A stretch of DNA of 64,000 bases from Hermatobates lingyangjiaoensis. Its lineage: Eukaryota > Arthropoda > Insecta > Hemiptera > Hermatobatidae. Below are positions 8,891 through 21,033 of the stretch, piece after piece. Each line of letters starts with the position of its first letter. The first letter of the stretch is position 1. The DNA lies in the NCBI GenBank assembly GCA_026182355.1, contig JAPFBL010000119.1:888501-952500 (forward strand), given 5' to 3'. The translations under genes and the position numbers were made by a program. The notes below the pieces were generated by a model. The model ran no database searches. It had not been told where the DNA came from and was given only the letters and a program-made list of their open reading frames with translations.

Positions 8891-11800
8891 CAATACTCCA
8901 ATTGTTGTGCATACATACTTTGTTTCACTTTTTATTGTAGAGACTCATATTATCTTAATTATAGAGTTATTCTTTCTAGACATATATTGGACTAATGCTT
9001 GCAATAGAACACCATCAACGAAAGAAATTTTAATGACTGGACTCTTCAAAATACATTGATGAATATTCCATGTGTGAGATATAATTCACTAATATCTCTT
9101 TGCGAAAAAATACGCTACTCCGTATAATGATTTAATTTGGGGAAAAAACATTGGTTGCTACCTCAATAAACCTTCCTCACACTCTTTACAAAAAAAAATA
9201 CATTAAATATTACCCTAAATTACATTTTTACACGTTATCTAAACATTGGTATAACAGCAGTATTCAATGTACAAACATACTATATCCCCAAAAATTATAA
9301 AAATTATATTTGTGCCGTGATTGTAATGAAATTTAATAAGCTGCTGGAACTAAATTTCACCTTAGCAATAATCGAATTTCAAAAAAGACCTTATTAAATA
9401 AACGCACATATTTAATCATCACAAAGAAATTTATATGTTCTCATTCCGATAGCAATAGATTATGGTTCCATATATTATTCAGGGAAAAAAAAGTAATTCA
9501 AAAAAGGAATATATAAAATTGAAATTCTTAAAATTAATATAACTTTAAAAAAGCACTTAACCTGAAATAGTAATCTTAATATAACTTTCTAATTTTCAGA
9601 TTCAATTATTAATGGAAAGGATATATATTAATCGATGAATTTTAGAAAACTTTCATCAAGAATTTATTAATGTTTCTAGAGGTTGACGGTTTATATTCTT
9701 TACATTGCTTTCGTGTAATCCAGCACAGTGTTCTCTTTTCATTAGAAATGAACAGAATACACGTTTCCCCTTCAACGAAGCCTGTAATGAATTTTAACAC
9801 TAATAACACTTTTTTTAATTCAATACTATTTAAATGATATAAATTGCTTACTAATAATCGCAAGTGTTCATCTTTTTTCATTTACAAACATATCTGGGTC
9901 AATGAATAGCATATTCAAAATATAGAAAAGAAGATCGAATTCTAAACATTTTTACTTTCCTTCCAGTGCTTTCAAAAAAGTTATAAATTACTTTTATAAA
10001 ATTTAAATATTACTTTTACTAACGTAATATTTTTCAATGTGATGTATGTTTCACTATATTTTTTTAAAGTGATATTTTTATATTTTATTATATTTTTGTT
10101 TGTATTTCATTATACTTTTACCAATCATAATTTTTTTTATAAACAAAATTTCTGATTATAATTTAATAAATGTTTTTGAATATTGATACGGAATCGTTGA
10201 CAAGTCGGAGTAGCAAAAACTAAAATTTTAAAAACAAAAGTAATAAAATGGCATAATACAAAAACAAATGGTCTAAATTCGTGAAACTATGCACAATACG
10301 CGTTGTCCGATTAAAAATAAAATTCATTATACTGTCTTTCATTATAACAAATAATTTCCAAATGAATCGGATAACTGATAAGGCACATAACAAATGTACA
10401 TTAAAGATATGAACCAATAAAACTTTTTCAGTAGTGTAGAAGTTTAATACATCTTATTTGGCATTTAAATGGAATATGAACTCGTGTGGCCTCGAAAACT
10501 AGTTGTTCCTGAAGATGAACAAACCGGTTAAGGCATCAGAAGATTTACGACGTACAATTAAACGCGTTTAAATGGACGTGTTCTTCTGTCTTGAAACTTA
10601 TTGCCTGAAATCTACACCTTGTTATGACAAAGAAAAACAAATTCTGTAACTGTCACTATATTTTACAGATAGAAATATGGCACCTGATTCTTTTCTACAC
10701 TGGATCTGCATAATTGTTGGAGAGCATTATTTACTTCAAATACATTCCGAGAAATACATTGTAGAAATTAAGTTACTCTGGCTTTTAAAAATCCCATTTA
10801 AAATTTAAAATTGAAATTAAACTCGATATATTTTGAATAATTGACAATATGCTTTGAGATACAACAATTAACAACATATTAGAAAAATATAATATAGTTT
10901 TTTTATTCAATGCAAAAAATAATAAACTAACAATTAATCACGTAAAATCAGATTTAGGCCCAGAAATAGTTTCACAATATTATATTGTGACAAAGATCTA
11001 TTAAAATCTGTTTGAATTACAAGTGCAGTATTACAGAATGACAGCTGTCAAGATATAGATGTGACTTTTTTTTTTAGTAACTTTATGTTAAACAACATAA
11101 AGTTACTAAAATGGATATTTTAGTAACTTTACATATATATTTTATAACTTTTATAATAATTTAAAGTTTAAAATGGATTAAACAATCCATTTTATATGTT
11201 TTTTGTCCTATTACGTCAATATGACTTAGTTTCTAAGGTTTAATTAGAATCATAATTTATTTGATGGTGGTTTATACTAATTCCAAAATAAATAATGATA
11301 ATAATTATATTATTATGATATTATTTAATATATTATATATTATTTCATATATATTATATTATTAATAATATAATATATTAATATATTATATTGTGATATT
11401 ATGGAAATTATATTATTTTTTTCAATAATATATCAGTATTACTCTATGTATAACACTAAACACTGGTTTGTAAGAATCTCTTAATGAAAAGAGGTTTGAT
11501 GACTTGATGAAATCAGGTGTCTTTATCAAAATGTTATCACGAGCAGTCAAAACAGAAAACCACTACGCCACTTCAGTTTCGTGATGATTAAAAACATTAA
11601 TAAGAATGCAATGAATGAATCATATTTTGTTTTCGAAAAATGAACGTTGAAATAACACAAGTAATATATTATTTTATTTATCATTCAATACATCCGTCAC
11701 GGTTTAAATTTCTCAAGCCTCACGGGAATAACTTCTCAATTGATCTTCTCAGATAGATAGGCGTGGTTGGTCTTCTTCCGCGATGGCTATCTTGGGCATA

Positions 11801-12564
11801 TCACAGAGACTGTCTTGTTTTCCTCATTTGTGGAGATGCTGTTGGTTTGTCGTGATGTGATTTATAGTATGATACGCTTGACGCGGGTTGTCTATGACAA
11901 TCTTGACATGGCATTGTCTATAGACCAAGGTATATTTACGATCAAATGTAAGTAAAACAAAACAGGTGAGATTTAGTTAGTTTAACTAACCACCTTTAAT
12001 AGACAGTCCCCTGTGTGTGACAAGGTGTACCTCGCAGAGGCTCCACTAACCTCCCTTCAAAGGTCACTTCATGTCATCCCCGAGCAGTTTAAAAAATTAC
12101 AGGTCAATAGTCGTGGATGTATTGAATTTTAAATAAAATCATGTATAATGTGCGTCTTTTCCATATTCACTTTTTGTAAAAAAAATCGATTCATAAATAA
12201 TCTATAAAAAATTTAAAATATGAAATAACTTTTCAATCATCCTGTAGTTAATCACGATAGGATATTGAAAAAGCAACAGCCAAGAATATCTGATCAGTAA
12301 CGATTGCCAAGAGATTTACCTGCAATCTTATGACCAGCTGAGAGATCATAATCTCAAGTCAATCGGGATTACCGCATATTAGAATTTTTACAGCGATTCA
12401 AACGTTGATATTAATGTCAAGTAATTATTTAGCAAAATGTTTAAAATTCACCACTTTGTGACGGAGTTGGTAAGAAAAAATGATCAGATATTTAATGTTG
12501 CCACTTATATATTATGTAACATGCGTTAGTACAAAGCAAGGCACCTTGTAATAACATGACTTAC
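8891..12564. other. AT-rich DNA, probable intron, small hairpins
   Basis: No exon recognised. A perfect inverted repeat (TTTAGTAACTTTATGTT, 11073-11110) and a smaller one (TCACAATA/TATTGTGA, 10969-10989) could be MITE ends or chance in AT-rich DNA. 11290-11410 is almost pure A and T with many small palindromes. At 10510 a CCTGAAGATGAACAAACCGG word recalls the hammerhead core but lacks the GAA half. Confidence 0.45.
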
Positions 12565-12687
12565 CATGGATATGAAGTAGAACTTCTCAAAGTCGATTTC
12601 TTGTTTTTTGAGAGCCGGTAAACTGTTGGCCAATTCAGAATGTTTGCGAAGCCAGTCATCGCCTTTGTTATTTAACCAGGACAACAC
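12565..12687 (-). CDS. internal exon, spectrin-repeat-like protein
   Basis: Read on the minus strand, a T/A-rich run ending TTTGCAG gives a splice acceptor at 12688-12689, and ATG|GTAAGT gives a donor at 12563-12564. The 123 bp between them are open in phase 0 (41 codons), starting VLSWLNNKGDDWLRKHSELA and ending EIDFEKFYFISM. The pattern of Trp-Leu, a Gly about five residues on, an amphipathic helix and a late E-x-x-x-FE block is what spectrin-type repeats show in Rho-GEF and SESTD1-like proteins. That family assignment is inference. The exon joins in phase with the candidate first exon at 32002-32049. Its codon use and lack of repeats set it apart from its surroundings. Confidence 0.75.
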
Positions 12688-13924
12688 CTGCAAATCAAGG
12701 AAACAATTAATTCCATGAAACTAACAAAGCTGAATTTATCGTGCTATAACTATGATATTTAAATTGAACATGTTAAAAAAAGGTCCAATTCAATAGTTTT
12801 TCAGGGACTCGTAATTCAAAGAGTCCCCAACAATATCTACTGCTTTCGTGAAATAAGACAGTATAAAGTTACCAACTTATTGATGAAATAACCCTTCAGA
12901 TCTTAAACAGTCTTGAAATTCATGAAACAAGATACATATAGAGAAGTAGAATTTGAAGCACTCTTACATCAAATCCTACTTCAATCTTATTCGTCTCATT
13001 CGTAATATGATGTCCATCCCTAAAATACCTGACTATACTCTTCGACACATCAAGCAAAAGCAATTACTAACTACAGTAACAACATTAATTCCATGTGCAC
13101 ACTTTTTTATAAACAAAGACACAGCAAAACAGTAAACTTCAATATCAATAAATCGACAAAGAAATAAAAAATAATTTCGCAGGAAAAATTTCTTTGATTT
13201 TTTTTATATTCAGTTTTAAAGTTTTTTTTTATTTAAATATCATTTAAATAGAATAACGGTAATAGATTTTCTAACTAAAGAATCCAGTTTGAAAACCAGT
13301 AGAGTTTGATAGAACAAACAGCAACTGAAATGGAATGTCACATCTTAGAATAATAAAACAGTAGATTTGCTTTTAAATCGAAGAAAATGTGTTGAATACG
13401 AACGAAGTTCTAAAGGAAAGTAGAATTCTTCAGTGCTGGGATATCTGAATACCGAGGCAGTAATATTAGCCTGTAAACGTGAGATGTAAGAAGACAGTGT
13501 TAAATGGATATCAATATAATCCAGCCAGCAAAGAAAGTAGCCAGAATTTTTCAAACTAAAACAAGAAATACAACTTTGAATTTCATTATTCCTGATGTCA
13601 ATAAGGGTTAGCTGATTTTTTTTATTTTTCTTTTTTTTTACAAAGATGTATACTTAGGATCCTTTTAGAATCATATTTATTCTTGACAGAAGGTATAGAA
13701 TTTCTTACATGTAAGTAACAAGTGAAACCAAATTTATTCATTCCAACATGTTTTTAAAAAAGATTTAAAATTTTTTCTCAGATGCGCACAACAGAAAAAA
13801 AAACAATGACTTATTAAACAAATTAACAAATAAATTTGTCTTATGTAATTTTTCTATATATGGTATATATAGGCAGCCCAACTTATGAGCTATCATTAAA
13901 AATATCTAAATTATATTGTTGTCA
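12688..13924. other. intronic AT-rich DNA
   Basis: Part of the large intron upstream of the 12.6-kb exon. No exon with paired splice sites, RNA gene or known repeat was recognised. Confidence 0.45.
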
Positions 13925-15045
13925 CTAATGAATTCATGGTTAAACATTCATTACAATTTAAGGAAGCCTTAACGAATGAAGTACTAAATGAAAATGTAAT
14001 CATGATTTCTCTAGATGTTCAATCTCTTTTGACTAACGTACCTATTGATCTAACTATTGATTAAATAAAATAAACAATGGGATAAAATTTAACCACAAAC
14101 TGTCATCAGAAAACAGAAATGTTTATCCATTCTAAATCTTATTTGTGAAGCCCGATACTTTATATTCGATGGAGTTATATATAAACAAAAGTTTGGATTA
14201 CCTATAGGCTCTCCAATATCACCAGTTCTTACTAACATAGTAGTGGTTGAATTACTAAAGTATTAAAGTGAGTTAAGCTCAATAGCAAACTTCATAAAAC
14301 TCTATGTTGATGATTTGTTTCTAATTACTGAAAAAAGAGAACTAGATAATGTTTTAAATGTATCATAATCAACTTAAATTCACATATGAGATAGAAAAAG
14401 ATGGAATCCTCCCATTCATCGATATAAAAGTTATAAGCGCCGAAAATGGTAATATTTTAACCGATTGGTACAAAAAACCTACCAGTGCTGGAAGAATACT
14501 GAATTATTATTCTTCCCATCCTAACCAAAAATTTAATTGCCTTAAGGAAATGGTAAAAAAGTCATAGAAGTAAGTTTATTATGCTACCTATATAAAAATA
14601 AGAAAAAGGTATAAGAGTTACTACAGAAAAATAATTATTTAGGAAATTCGATTGAACGTTTTTGGTCAAAATATTTAAGCCAACAACCAGAGACACAGAA
14701 TGGCAGAAATACATACTAACTTAGTAGTTCAACATAAGAAGTTTTTTTTAAATTTCCATATGTTGGAGGATTACGTAAACAATTAAAAAAGTATTCAAAA
14801 GACACTTACCTCAAGTTTATTTTATCTATAAGAAAAAATAAAATTAATGTCACTTAGTTAGCAGAGCATAGTATTAATAAAGGCTATAATTGTGATTTTA
14901 ATTAAATAAAAATAATAGCCAAAGAAATGGGTGAACAGAGAAGGAAAACACTGGAAATGTTGTATATTAGAAAGGACCAGTGATCCGTCAATTATAGGAG
15001 TGATATTTCAAATTTAAATAGCATTTATTCCAATGTGTTAAGTTA
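13925..15045 (+). pseudogene. Penelope-like element, decayed reverse transcriptase copy
   Basis: Three frames together show the PLE reverse transcriptase: ISLDVQSLLTNVP (about 14004-14044), KQKFGLPIGSPISPVLTNI (about 14186-14238) and the catalytic LYVDDLFLI (about 14299-14326). A 69-codon frame at 14358-14564 follows with FTYEIEKDGILPFIDI and DWYKKPTSAGRILNYYSSHP, the usual segment after the catalytic motif. Further on are PYVGGLRKQLKK (about 14757) and a C-terminal block with RRKTLEMLYIRKD and YRSDISNLNSIYSNVL (to about 15045). The GIY-YIG endonuclease expected between these last two is missing, apparently deleted. Many stops and frameshifts make it inactive. It lies antisense within the proposed intron. 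Confidence 0.85.
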
Positions 15046-15482
15046 AACATTGTTGATCGATGTAAAATTGTTTTAGTGACTTTTTGGTTGTCTGGTGAAA
15101 TTCGGTCGCCTTGTTTGTTTTTTCAGTTCAGTACTCCGTCTAGGGAAGATGATTTTTTTTCAGTTCATAAGATATCCGTCTAGGGATATCTAGGCACATC
15201 TAGGCTCTTTCATGCAGCCATTTTGAAGCATTTAATCAATAATTCATTTTTTTCCCCGTTAGATATTATGAAAACTGACTTAAACATTAAAATTATTTTT
15301 GTTTTTTCTCTTGTAGTCTTCAACTATAATCGTAATTATCCTAAAAGTTAATGTGATTTTTTTCATTAGAAAAATTCTACAGTTCCATGTCATTTATTTA
15401 TAAAGGCATTCTACAATGGCTGGCCTTTCTGTATATTTATTAATACCACTTGAAAAAAAAATGACTATATATATACATACAG
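15046..15482. other. AT-rich DNA, nothing recognised
   Basis: May include the 3' untranslated end of the PLE copy. GTCTAGGGA occurs twice near 15135-15185. No other signal. Confidence 0.4.
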
Positions 15483-15510
15483 ATATATATATATATATAT
15501 ATATATATAC

Positions 15511-15682
15511 TAAAATAAGCAGTGACACATAAACAGAAACACAACAAAGACTCACTTTTCAATATTTCGACCGCCATTACGGTCGAAATATTGAAAAGTG
15601 AGTCTTTGTTGTGTTTCTGTTTATGTGTCACTGCTTATTTTAATTGTTATTTGTCCTGCCGGACCGTTTTTCGTTTATCATG
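15511..15682. mobile_element. palindromic hammerhead module, family B
   Basis: A near-perfect palindrome at 15511-15642 (axis 15576/15577), with a plus-strand tail to 15682 ending in GGACCGTTTTTCGTTTATCA. (TA)n lies on both sides. The axis falls inside stem II of the ribozyme: the two arms join in the loop of GACCG/CGGTC, so each arm retains only stem II, GAA, AUAU, U and the 3' strand of stem I. Neither has the CUGANGA half, so this copy cannot be a ribozyme. A fuller family B unit is at 28418-28644. Confidence 0.8.
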
Positions 15683-15683
15683 G

Positions 15684-15731
<48 letters not shown>
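15683..15731. repeat. (TA)n tract
   Basis: About 49 bp of TA with one phase slip, directly at the 3' end of the family B module. Confidence 0.95.
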
Positions 15732-16424
15732 GAACAAAATGTGACTCATTCTACGTGGGCCTGACTTCCATGTTACTTAGCCTCATAAATTTTCACAAGC
15801 TCATGCGTTAGTCAACGCAGCAGGCTGCCTGTTACCGCCCACGCAAATATCCCGACCTTTCTTTCAATGACTGCTTTAGCGTCTCAATTATGAGACGACA
15901 ACCCTCCATTGACGATACCCCTCCCACTTTAAGAGATTCTCATTCAGTTGGGTGCTGGAAATACCCCCGATCTTAATTTAATTCAATTATTTTCTATATT
16001 TTATTACCTTAACTATTTTTTACTTCATTATATTATCTTTTTCAATGTAATCTTTTTGTTTCTTCAATAGTAAATATGTAAAATATACTTTATTTTAGTG
16101 TAATAATTAACACTCTAAAGCTTACTTTTTCTTTGATCTTTTTCTATTACAGTTTTATCCTTCTCAACTCCACCAAATTTATAATTTTAAATTTATGATT
16201 TTATCTTCTCCGTTTTCCTTCCTTTAGTTTCTGTCTTCTTTAACATAATTACTACTCCAATTTTTTTTATTCATTCATTGTTTAAACTGTACCAAACTGT
16301 TCCACGATGGTAAGGTTGCTACACTGTATGTCATTTTGTATCGGTTGGTAAACCCTTTCACGTCTCCAGCTTGTGGTTCTTCATCTCCTCTCTTGAGAAT
16401 GGGAAAAAACCGAAATGATCGAGG
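15732..16424. other. mixed DNA with a possible decayed ribozyme
   Basis: A somewhat GC-richer stretch at 15750-15960 is unidentified. At about 16378-16424 the order CTCCTC, CTTGAGAATGGG, ACCGAAATGATC, GAGGAG resembles a hammerhead with good stem I but a disrupted core. Confidence 0.35.
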
Positions 16425-16479
16425 AGAACAGTGAGTGTTAGTCTCTTTTTTGTGCTTTCTAGTTGTAATTTTAATTATT

Positions 16480-16511
<32 letters not shown>

Positions 16512-16870
16512 TACTGCGATCTTCAGAAGAAGCTCTTAGTAGTCTTCTGGGGGATAGATCTTCTCTTGGGCTCAATTGTTGATCATTCATTTTCTTTATG
16601 TCAATCTCTTAACTTTTTTTTTTGGTTTTTTACTTGTCTAATAGTTTTTGTTTTCATTCATTATTATTTATTTTGCTTTTATTTCTTTATCTATCCTTGG
16701 CTACCCTCCCTCCATAAGTTGACTACACAGTTTGAGTACTTCTTCAAGACCACGGCCAGTCGTTGCCTGTCTACAGAGCGACTCGTTGCGATCTTCCTGG
16801 TGACGAGGCTATCCACAGAAATATAGTAGTGAGTTTCTGTTTTATTTCTGTGTTCTTTTTGTCAATAAGT
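16425..16870 (+). mobile_element. family D-like modules around (TA)n
   Basis: (TA)n at 16480-16512 is followed by CTTCTGGGGG and a long pyrimidine-rich stretch. A family D 3' half follows at about 16740-16870: TCCTGGTGACGAGGCTATCC, then GAAATATAGTAGTGAGTTTC and TTCTGTGTTCTTTTTG, running into (TA)n at 16872-16888. Its core reads CUGGUGA and the stem II base pairs are lost. Confidence 0.5.
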
Positions 16871-16888
16871 TTATATATATATATATAA

Positions 16889-17030
16889 CTTTAAATTACA
16901 CAAAGAACGACACAGAAAAAAAAATAAAGAGAACACTTACAGAATTCAATATTTCGAACCGTTGTTCGTCATCAGGAGTAGACTAGAAGAGAGGACGAAG
17001 TGAGAGAGATCTCCCCACATTATATATATA
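16889..17030 (-). mobile_element. family C hammerhead module, minus strand
   Basis: The inverted counterpart of the plus-strand unit at 33190-33303. Both contain CTTTGTGTAATTTAAAG at the 3' end next to (TA)n, and AGAATTCAATATTTCGAA in the minus sense. The 5' part (GAAGAGAGGACGAAGTGAG) borders another short TA tract at 17021. Confidence 0.75.
16938..16985 (-). ncRNA. hammerhead ribozyme motif, family C
   Basis: Read on the minus strand: core CUGAUGA (16969-16975), unpaired C (16968), stem II GAAC/GUUC with an AACG loop (16956-16967), GAA (16953-16955), self-complementary AUAU (16949-16952) and U at 16948. Stem I has two pairs next to the core, then an internal loop, then UAC/GUA. Compared with the copy at 33216 the stem is kept and only the loop differs (AACG against AACA). 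Confidence 0.6.
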
Positions 17031-17047
17031 TGTATAAAGATTTCACA

Positions 17048-17165
17048 TAAACACGTGAAATGCCAATCAATGATCAAACCACAATATGAAATGGGAAAAC
17101 AAAACTAAGATGTTTCAACCGTAACAAGTGGTCTTCGTCAGAGTCAAAAACCCAACTGAAAAATC
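17048..17165 (-). mobile_element. family E hammerhead module, single copy
   Basis: Minus-strand family E unit: 3' end GTGAAAT and CAATCAATGATCAAACCACA, ribozyme region at 17104-17146, 5' end at AGAGTCAAAAACCCAACTG. Stem III reads ACAUCU instead of AGAUCU, breaking its symmetry; core CUGACGA, stem II and GAA are intact. Unlike most copies it has no inverted partner. Confidence 0.75.
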
Positions 17166-17211
17166 CAGTTATATGCTCTAGGATAACCAAAACGTTGATT
17201 TATAATTATTA

Positions 17212-17332
17212 GAATATATGCATTTTGATAGTAGTTCTTTTGATGAACTTATACATTCAACACCTGATAAATGGAAGAAAGAACGAAGAACTTTGGAAAA
17301 GATGTCCAAGAAATGCGTAAGAAAAGAAATAG
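17212..17332 (+). pseudogene. unrecognised exon-like segment
   Basis: Open frame of 40 codons with protein-like composition: HFDSSSFDELIHSTPDKW, KKERRTLEKMSKKCVRKEI, ending at G|GTAAGA, a good donor sequence. No family recognised. A second protein-like segment lies just beyond a (TA)n tract (17347-17372), which would then be in an intron or have inserted between the two parts. Confidence 0.3.
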
Positions 17333-17340
17333 GTAAGACA

Positions 17341-17371
<31 letters not shown>

Positions 17372-17376
17372 TAAGA

Positions 17377-17516
17377 ACGCAATCAAGATAAACGAAAGGA
17401 AACGTTTTAAAGAACTTAACGCTCTATATCTAGCAAAACCATTTATTGAAAGGCTTCGGAACGCTTTTGCTGCGATTCAAGAAGCTATCGCCAAAGCAGT
17501 TGGTGCAATTACATGA
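17377..17516 (+). pseudogene. unrecognised protein-like segment after (TA)n
   Basis: Frame beginning about 17377 with INERKRFKELNALYLAKPFI, ERLRNAFAAIQEAIAKAVGA, then a stop at 17514-17516. With a frame change it continues ELKAFAKVLPDHCNR. It is alanine-rich and amphipathic, unlike TA-derived frames. It is not recognised. It could be the second part of the 17212-17332 segment or a separate transposon remnant. Confidence 0.3.
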
Positions 17517-19695
17517 ACTCAAGGCTTTTGCCAAGGTTTTGCCTGACCACTGTAATAGGTAGGAATTAATATAGTTGCCGTACTACTGCTTTAGTTTTAT
17601 AACAGAGCCAAATGCTTTATTAATAGAAATAGTGACCTTACATTTATCATCATAAATAGTAGAAAGTTTTTCAGAGGTCAATATTATTCGGCTTTGACCC
17701 AATGCAGCCTTCAGGTATTTTTTACATTTACGTTTCTGAACCTCATTTTTAGTACCCTTAGTGTAAAATGAAAAAATCAGATGATTTATTAATACCAATA
17801 GTAACCCGGTACCCAATACAATAATCGGTTATATTTGATAAAATAGCTTTTTTTCTCCTATCGCTTATTGCTTTCTAAAGCAGAAATACTCATTTTTTTT
17901 CTTTGCACTGATATGCAGTACAAATACTCAGTGCTTTGATGCACTGATATTAAATTAAATTCACCTAAATAGTAATAAATGCACGTTCGTGATTCATCAT
18001 GTTAAACTTTTGTCAGTATGTTTAGCAAGATATGCAGTTATATTAATGATGTAATTACTACTAGGTGCGACGGACACACCAGGACATACCACCAACTTCA
18101 ATTACTAAATGATAAAATCAGAAGATATTAATCTTGATACATTTCTTTGTGACTCGCAAGTTGAGTTGGTAAACTCTGTCTCTACATGGCACAGGAGTAT
18201 GTGTGGTTAATAGCCAGGCAAATAATTAATTTAGCCTGCATAGAGACCTATTATTGAAACTTAATATAGAGTTATAAAGAACGATAATGATGTAAAACTG
18301 CATCTGAGTCTTCAAAAGGCTAAAGTTGCCGAATATTCGCAAATATCTCAACAAAAAACCAAGCCTGCACGGACACACAAACATTTAGCAAAAACAGCTC
18401 ACTATTTTGACTAAATTTTTGAAACATTCAATTCCATTGTGATACCTTTATATAGAACATTTTGACCGGTAAAAAAAGTTCTTATGCAACTCTATTTCTG
18501 GACATGAGAGCAAGGCAGGTTGTTGAATAAATAATTCAACAAAATGCATGTAAGTTTAAAAAAAATGTTAGTATACTAGTTTACGATTAAATTAACTTTT
18601 ACTTTCCTAATAGTAATACAATCTGTAGAAAATAGTAACTTGTTTGAAAGTAAAATCTCTCTTGGTTACCATGTCAACATGTTCACTTACTAAGGTATTT
18701 TAATGTTTTCCACCATATTATACCATTTTATAGGGAATTACAATTCAGCTTAACTGTTTTTCTGCATTCAGCATATTTTCATTTCATATTATTAAATAAA
18801 TAGCTTATGTTAAATGATTCAATTAAATATTCAAATTTAATTAAACTGAATTTAGTTAAGCCTGATGAGAGGACTGGGCATTGAATTTTCTATCCACTCT
18901 CCATTCTGACCTACATACTGTCTACCAAATGACGACATAAACGTTTTACGAGATTCTAACGCCGATTAAACGAGTAGAAATCACTTTGAGTCCCAACAGC
19001 AAACCACCCAGGCTTTAGATCATCTCTTCTAATTCACTTGGTGTCGTATTTTATTCAACTATTCTTTCTTTAATTTTAAAATTTTTTTAATTCAAATTCC
19101 GTACTAAACGTAATTTAAATGTAAAATTGATTATTGTTTCTGTATTAAGTATCAAAATATACAACATGTCAATACAATAATTCTAGTAAGAAGATGCCAA
19201 ACAGAAAAAAACGAGGATGCGGGCGTACATAAACAAATGAATGCGATATAAAGACGGTCACGTTCATAACATGTATTAATTTTAATAATTTCTCTACTGT
19301 CATCTGGCGATCGAAATGAAAGTGGGATCAAAGAAGACTGGTTTTGAAAGAAAAAACAGGGCATCCAAGCTTTCGGCCTGATAACATTTATGCATTAAAA
19401 AAAGGATATTAATAATGCAGCCTTGGGGTATCCTACTTCGCTCTTAGTTCCTCCAATTTCAACTAGAAGGCAAAACTATGATTTATTTCTAAAGATTTTT
19501 GCTTTCCACTTTTAAAATAATATAATTGTTATTAAATATTCAAAAGTAAAATATGGAATTGAATCACCCCAACAAAATCCGGAATATTGACCTAGTAGAT
19601 TTTCTTAAAAGATTTCGGTATTACTGTATAGCACGAGCAATTTAAAACTTCTATTACTGAGTACCACTCCTAGCTAATGACTTATACTACATTAA
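17517..19695. other. AT-rich intronic DNA, nothing recognised
   Basis: No exon with splice sites, RNA gene or repeat family identified. Short frames on both strands lack protein-like features. Confidence 0.4.
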
Positions 19696-19930
19696 TAGAC
19701 GCTATGAAAATGTTCAGCCTCATTACAAGAAGTTCATATGCTTCAAACATCCTCTTACTTTCGCTACTCTTTATAAATCTGTCGTTCTTCCCATTTCAGT
19801 AAATGCCTCACCCGTATGGAATCCCCATTACAATCATTATCAAAATTTACTTCAATCCGTCCATTTCAAATTCCTTAAGAGCTTTCCTATAAGCCCAGTT
19901 ATCCTAAAATTGAACTAACCCTCCATCTCT
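19696..19930 (+). pseudogene. non-LTR retrotransposon fragment, reverse transcriptase C-terminal part
   Basis: An open stretch of more than 70 codons reads TFATLYKSVVLPISVNASPV, then WNPHYNHYQNLLQSVHFKFL. The LYKS-x-V-x-P-I ... ASPVW-x-P ... L-x-SV-x-x-KF pattern is the well-known segment following the reverse transcriptase core in CR1/Jockey-type LINEs. Only this fragment remains, with no endonuclease or poly-A end. It is followed by pyrimidine-rich sequence and (TA)n at 19992-20014. Confidence 0.75.
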
Positions 19931-20014
19931 TTCTGCCAAAGTTAATGTTCTTCATCTCCTCTCCCATATATCCTATTGCATCTTATTACACATATATATA
20001 TATATATATATATA

Positions 20015-20201
20015 CTTTTTCGATGAAAATACGATCCGAAATGGACAAATAGAGTTCAATGTACATAAAAAAACATAGAAAAATTAAAAACACACACTTA
20101 CAGTCTCATATTTTCGGTTGAACCGTCTTCAGGAGAGATAAGAGAGGGAAACCAAGCGCACTGTGTTTTTAATTTCTCTATGTTTCTTATGTACATTGAA
20201 C
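20015..20201. mobile_element. family A hammerhead module, minus, with partial inverted copy
   Basis: The minus-strand unit starts at (TA)n with the reverse complement of GGATCGTATTTTCATC, the shared 3'-terminal motif, and runs to the 5' word CAAGCGCA at about 20157. A plus-strand partial copy (TTTAATTTCTCTATGTTTC, GTACATTGAACT) then leads into (TA)n at 20202-20229. This is an asymmetrical palindrome with a truncated right arm. Confidence 0.75.
20104..20136 (-). ncRNA. hammerhead ribozyme motif, family A
   Basis: Minus strand: UCUC stem I, core CUGAAGA, unpaired C, stem II GGU/ACC with a three-base loop, GAA, then AAUAU and GAGA as the 3' strand of stem I. The core is complete. The stem III segment AAUAU is no longer self-complementary, so it is probably inactive. 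Confidence 0.5.
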
Positions 20202-20229
<28 letters not shown>

Positions 20230-20234
<5 letters not shown>

Positions 20235-20361
20235 GTTCAAACCAGAATAAGAAGTGGCGAAAAAAGACTAAGATCTTTTTTCGCCATTTTTTATTATGGT
20301 TTGATCATTGATTATTATTTCACGTTCTTATGTGGAATCTTATATATATATATATATATAA
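20230..20361. mobile_element. family E module, collapsed palindrome
   Basis: The left part TTCAAACCAGAATAAGAAGTG, GACTAAGATCTTTTT switches directly to the right part TCGCCATTTTTTATTATGG, TTTGATCATTGATTATTATT. The ribozyme middle is deleted. (TA)n flanks it at 20202-20229 and 20340-20361. Confidence 0.65.
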
Positions 20362-21001
20362 AATTAAATGATTAAATAATTTATTCGATTGTCCCTACCT
20401 CATTTCCCAATTACATTTCGACATCTCATCATATGTTTTCAAAACGGCCAAAATATTCTATGTTGCATGTCCTTGAATAATTATTTACTTCATTCCCCAC
20501 AGTCTCATATGATGGTAAAGTGCAATAATAAGTATAGCAGTGTAAATTTGTTTAATTGCGACTTAAGATAATTTGACAAAGGAATTAAACATTAGTGTAG
20601 TTACCTATCATTATGTTACAGGTTTGCGTAATTGCCACTGACTCAATCTTGTTTGATTCAATTATCATTATCATTTGTTTTATGCGTGATTGATGTTCAT
20701 AAGTTTACAATGAATTAATGTTAAACCTAAATAAAAAGAAAGTTTATAAAAGGGTGTTAACACTGATGCAAATAAATAAATATCATGCTAATTACTCTGG
20801 ACCATTTTACTCGTAGAATCCTGCTAACCATCAAGAACAACTCCAGTTCGGTTTTGGTTCCAACAACACTATTTTTTTTTGTTTATTCTTTAATTAATTA
20901 AGAGTAAGTCTTCAGGAGAGAAGAAAGAAAGAAAATAAAAGGAGAAAGAATGAAAGAACGGAGACGTAAATGCGTCCACTGGCTGATGTAAACAACGATA
21001 C

Positions 21002-21033
<32 letters not shown>

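Noticed and set aside
10497..10530. Hammerhead core at CCTGAAGATGAACAAACCGG
   Set aside because: No GAA, stem III or stem I partner follows, so the match is to half of the core only.
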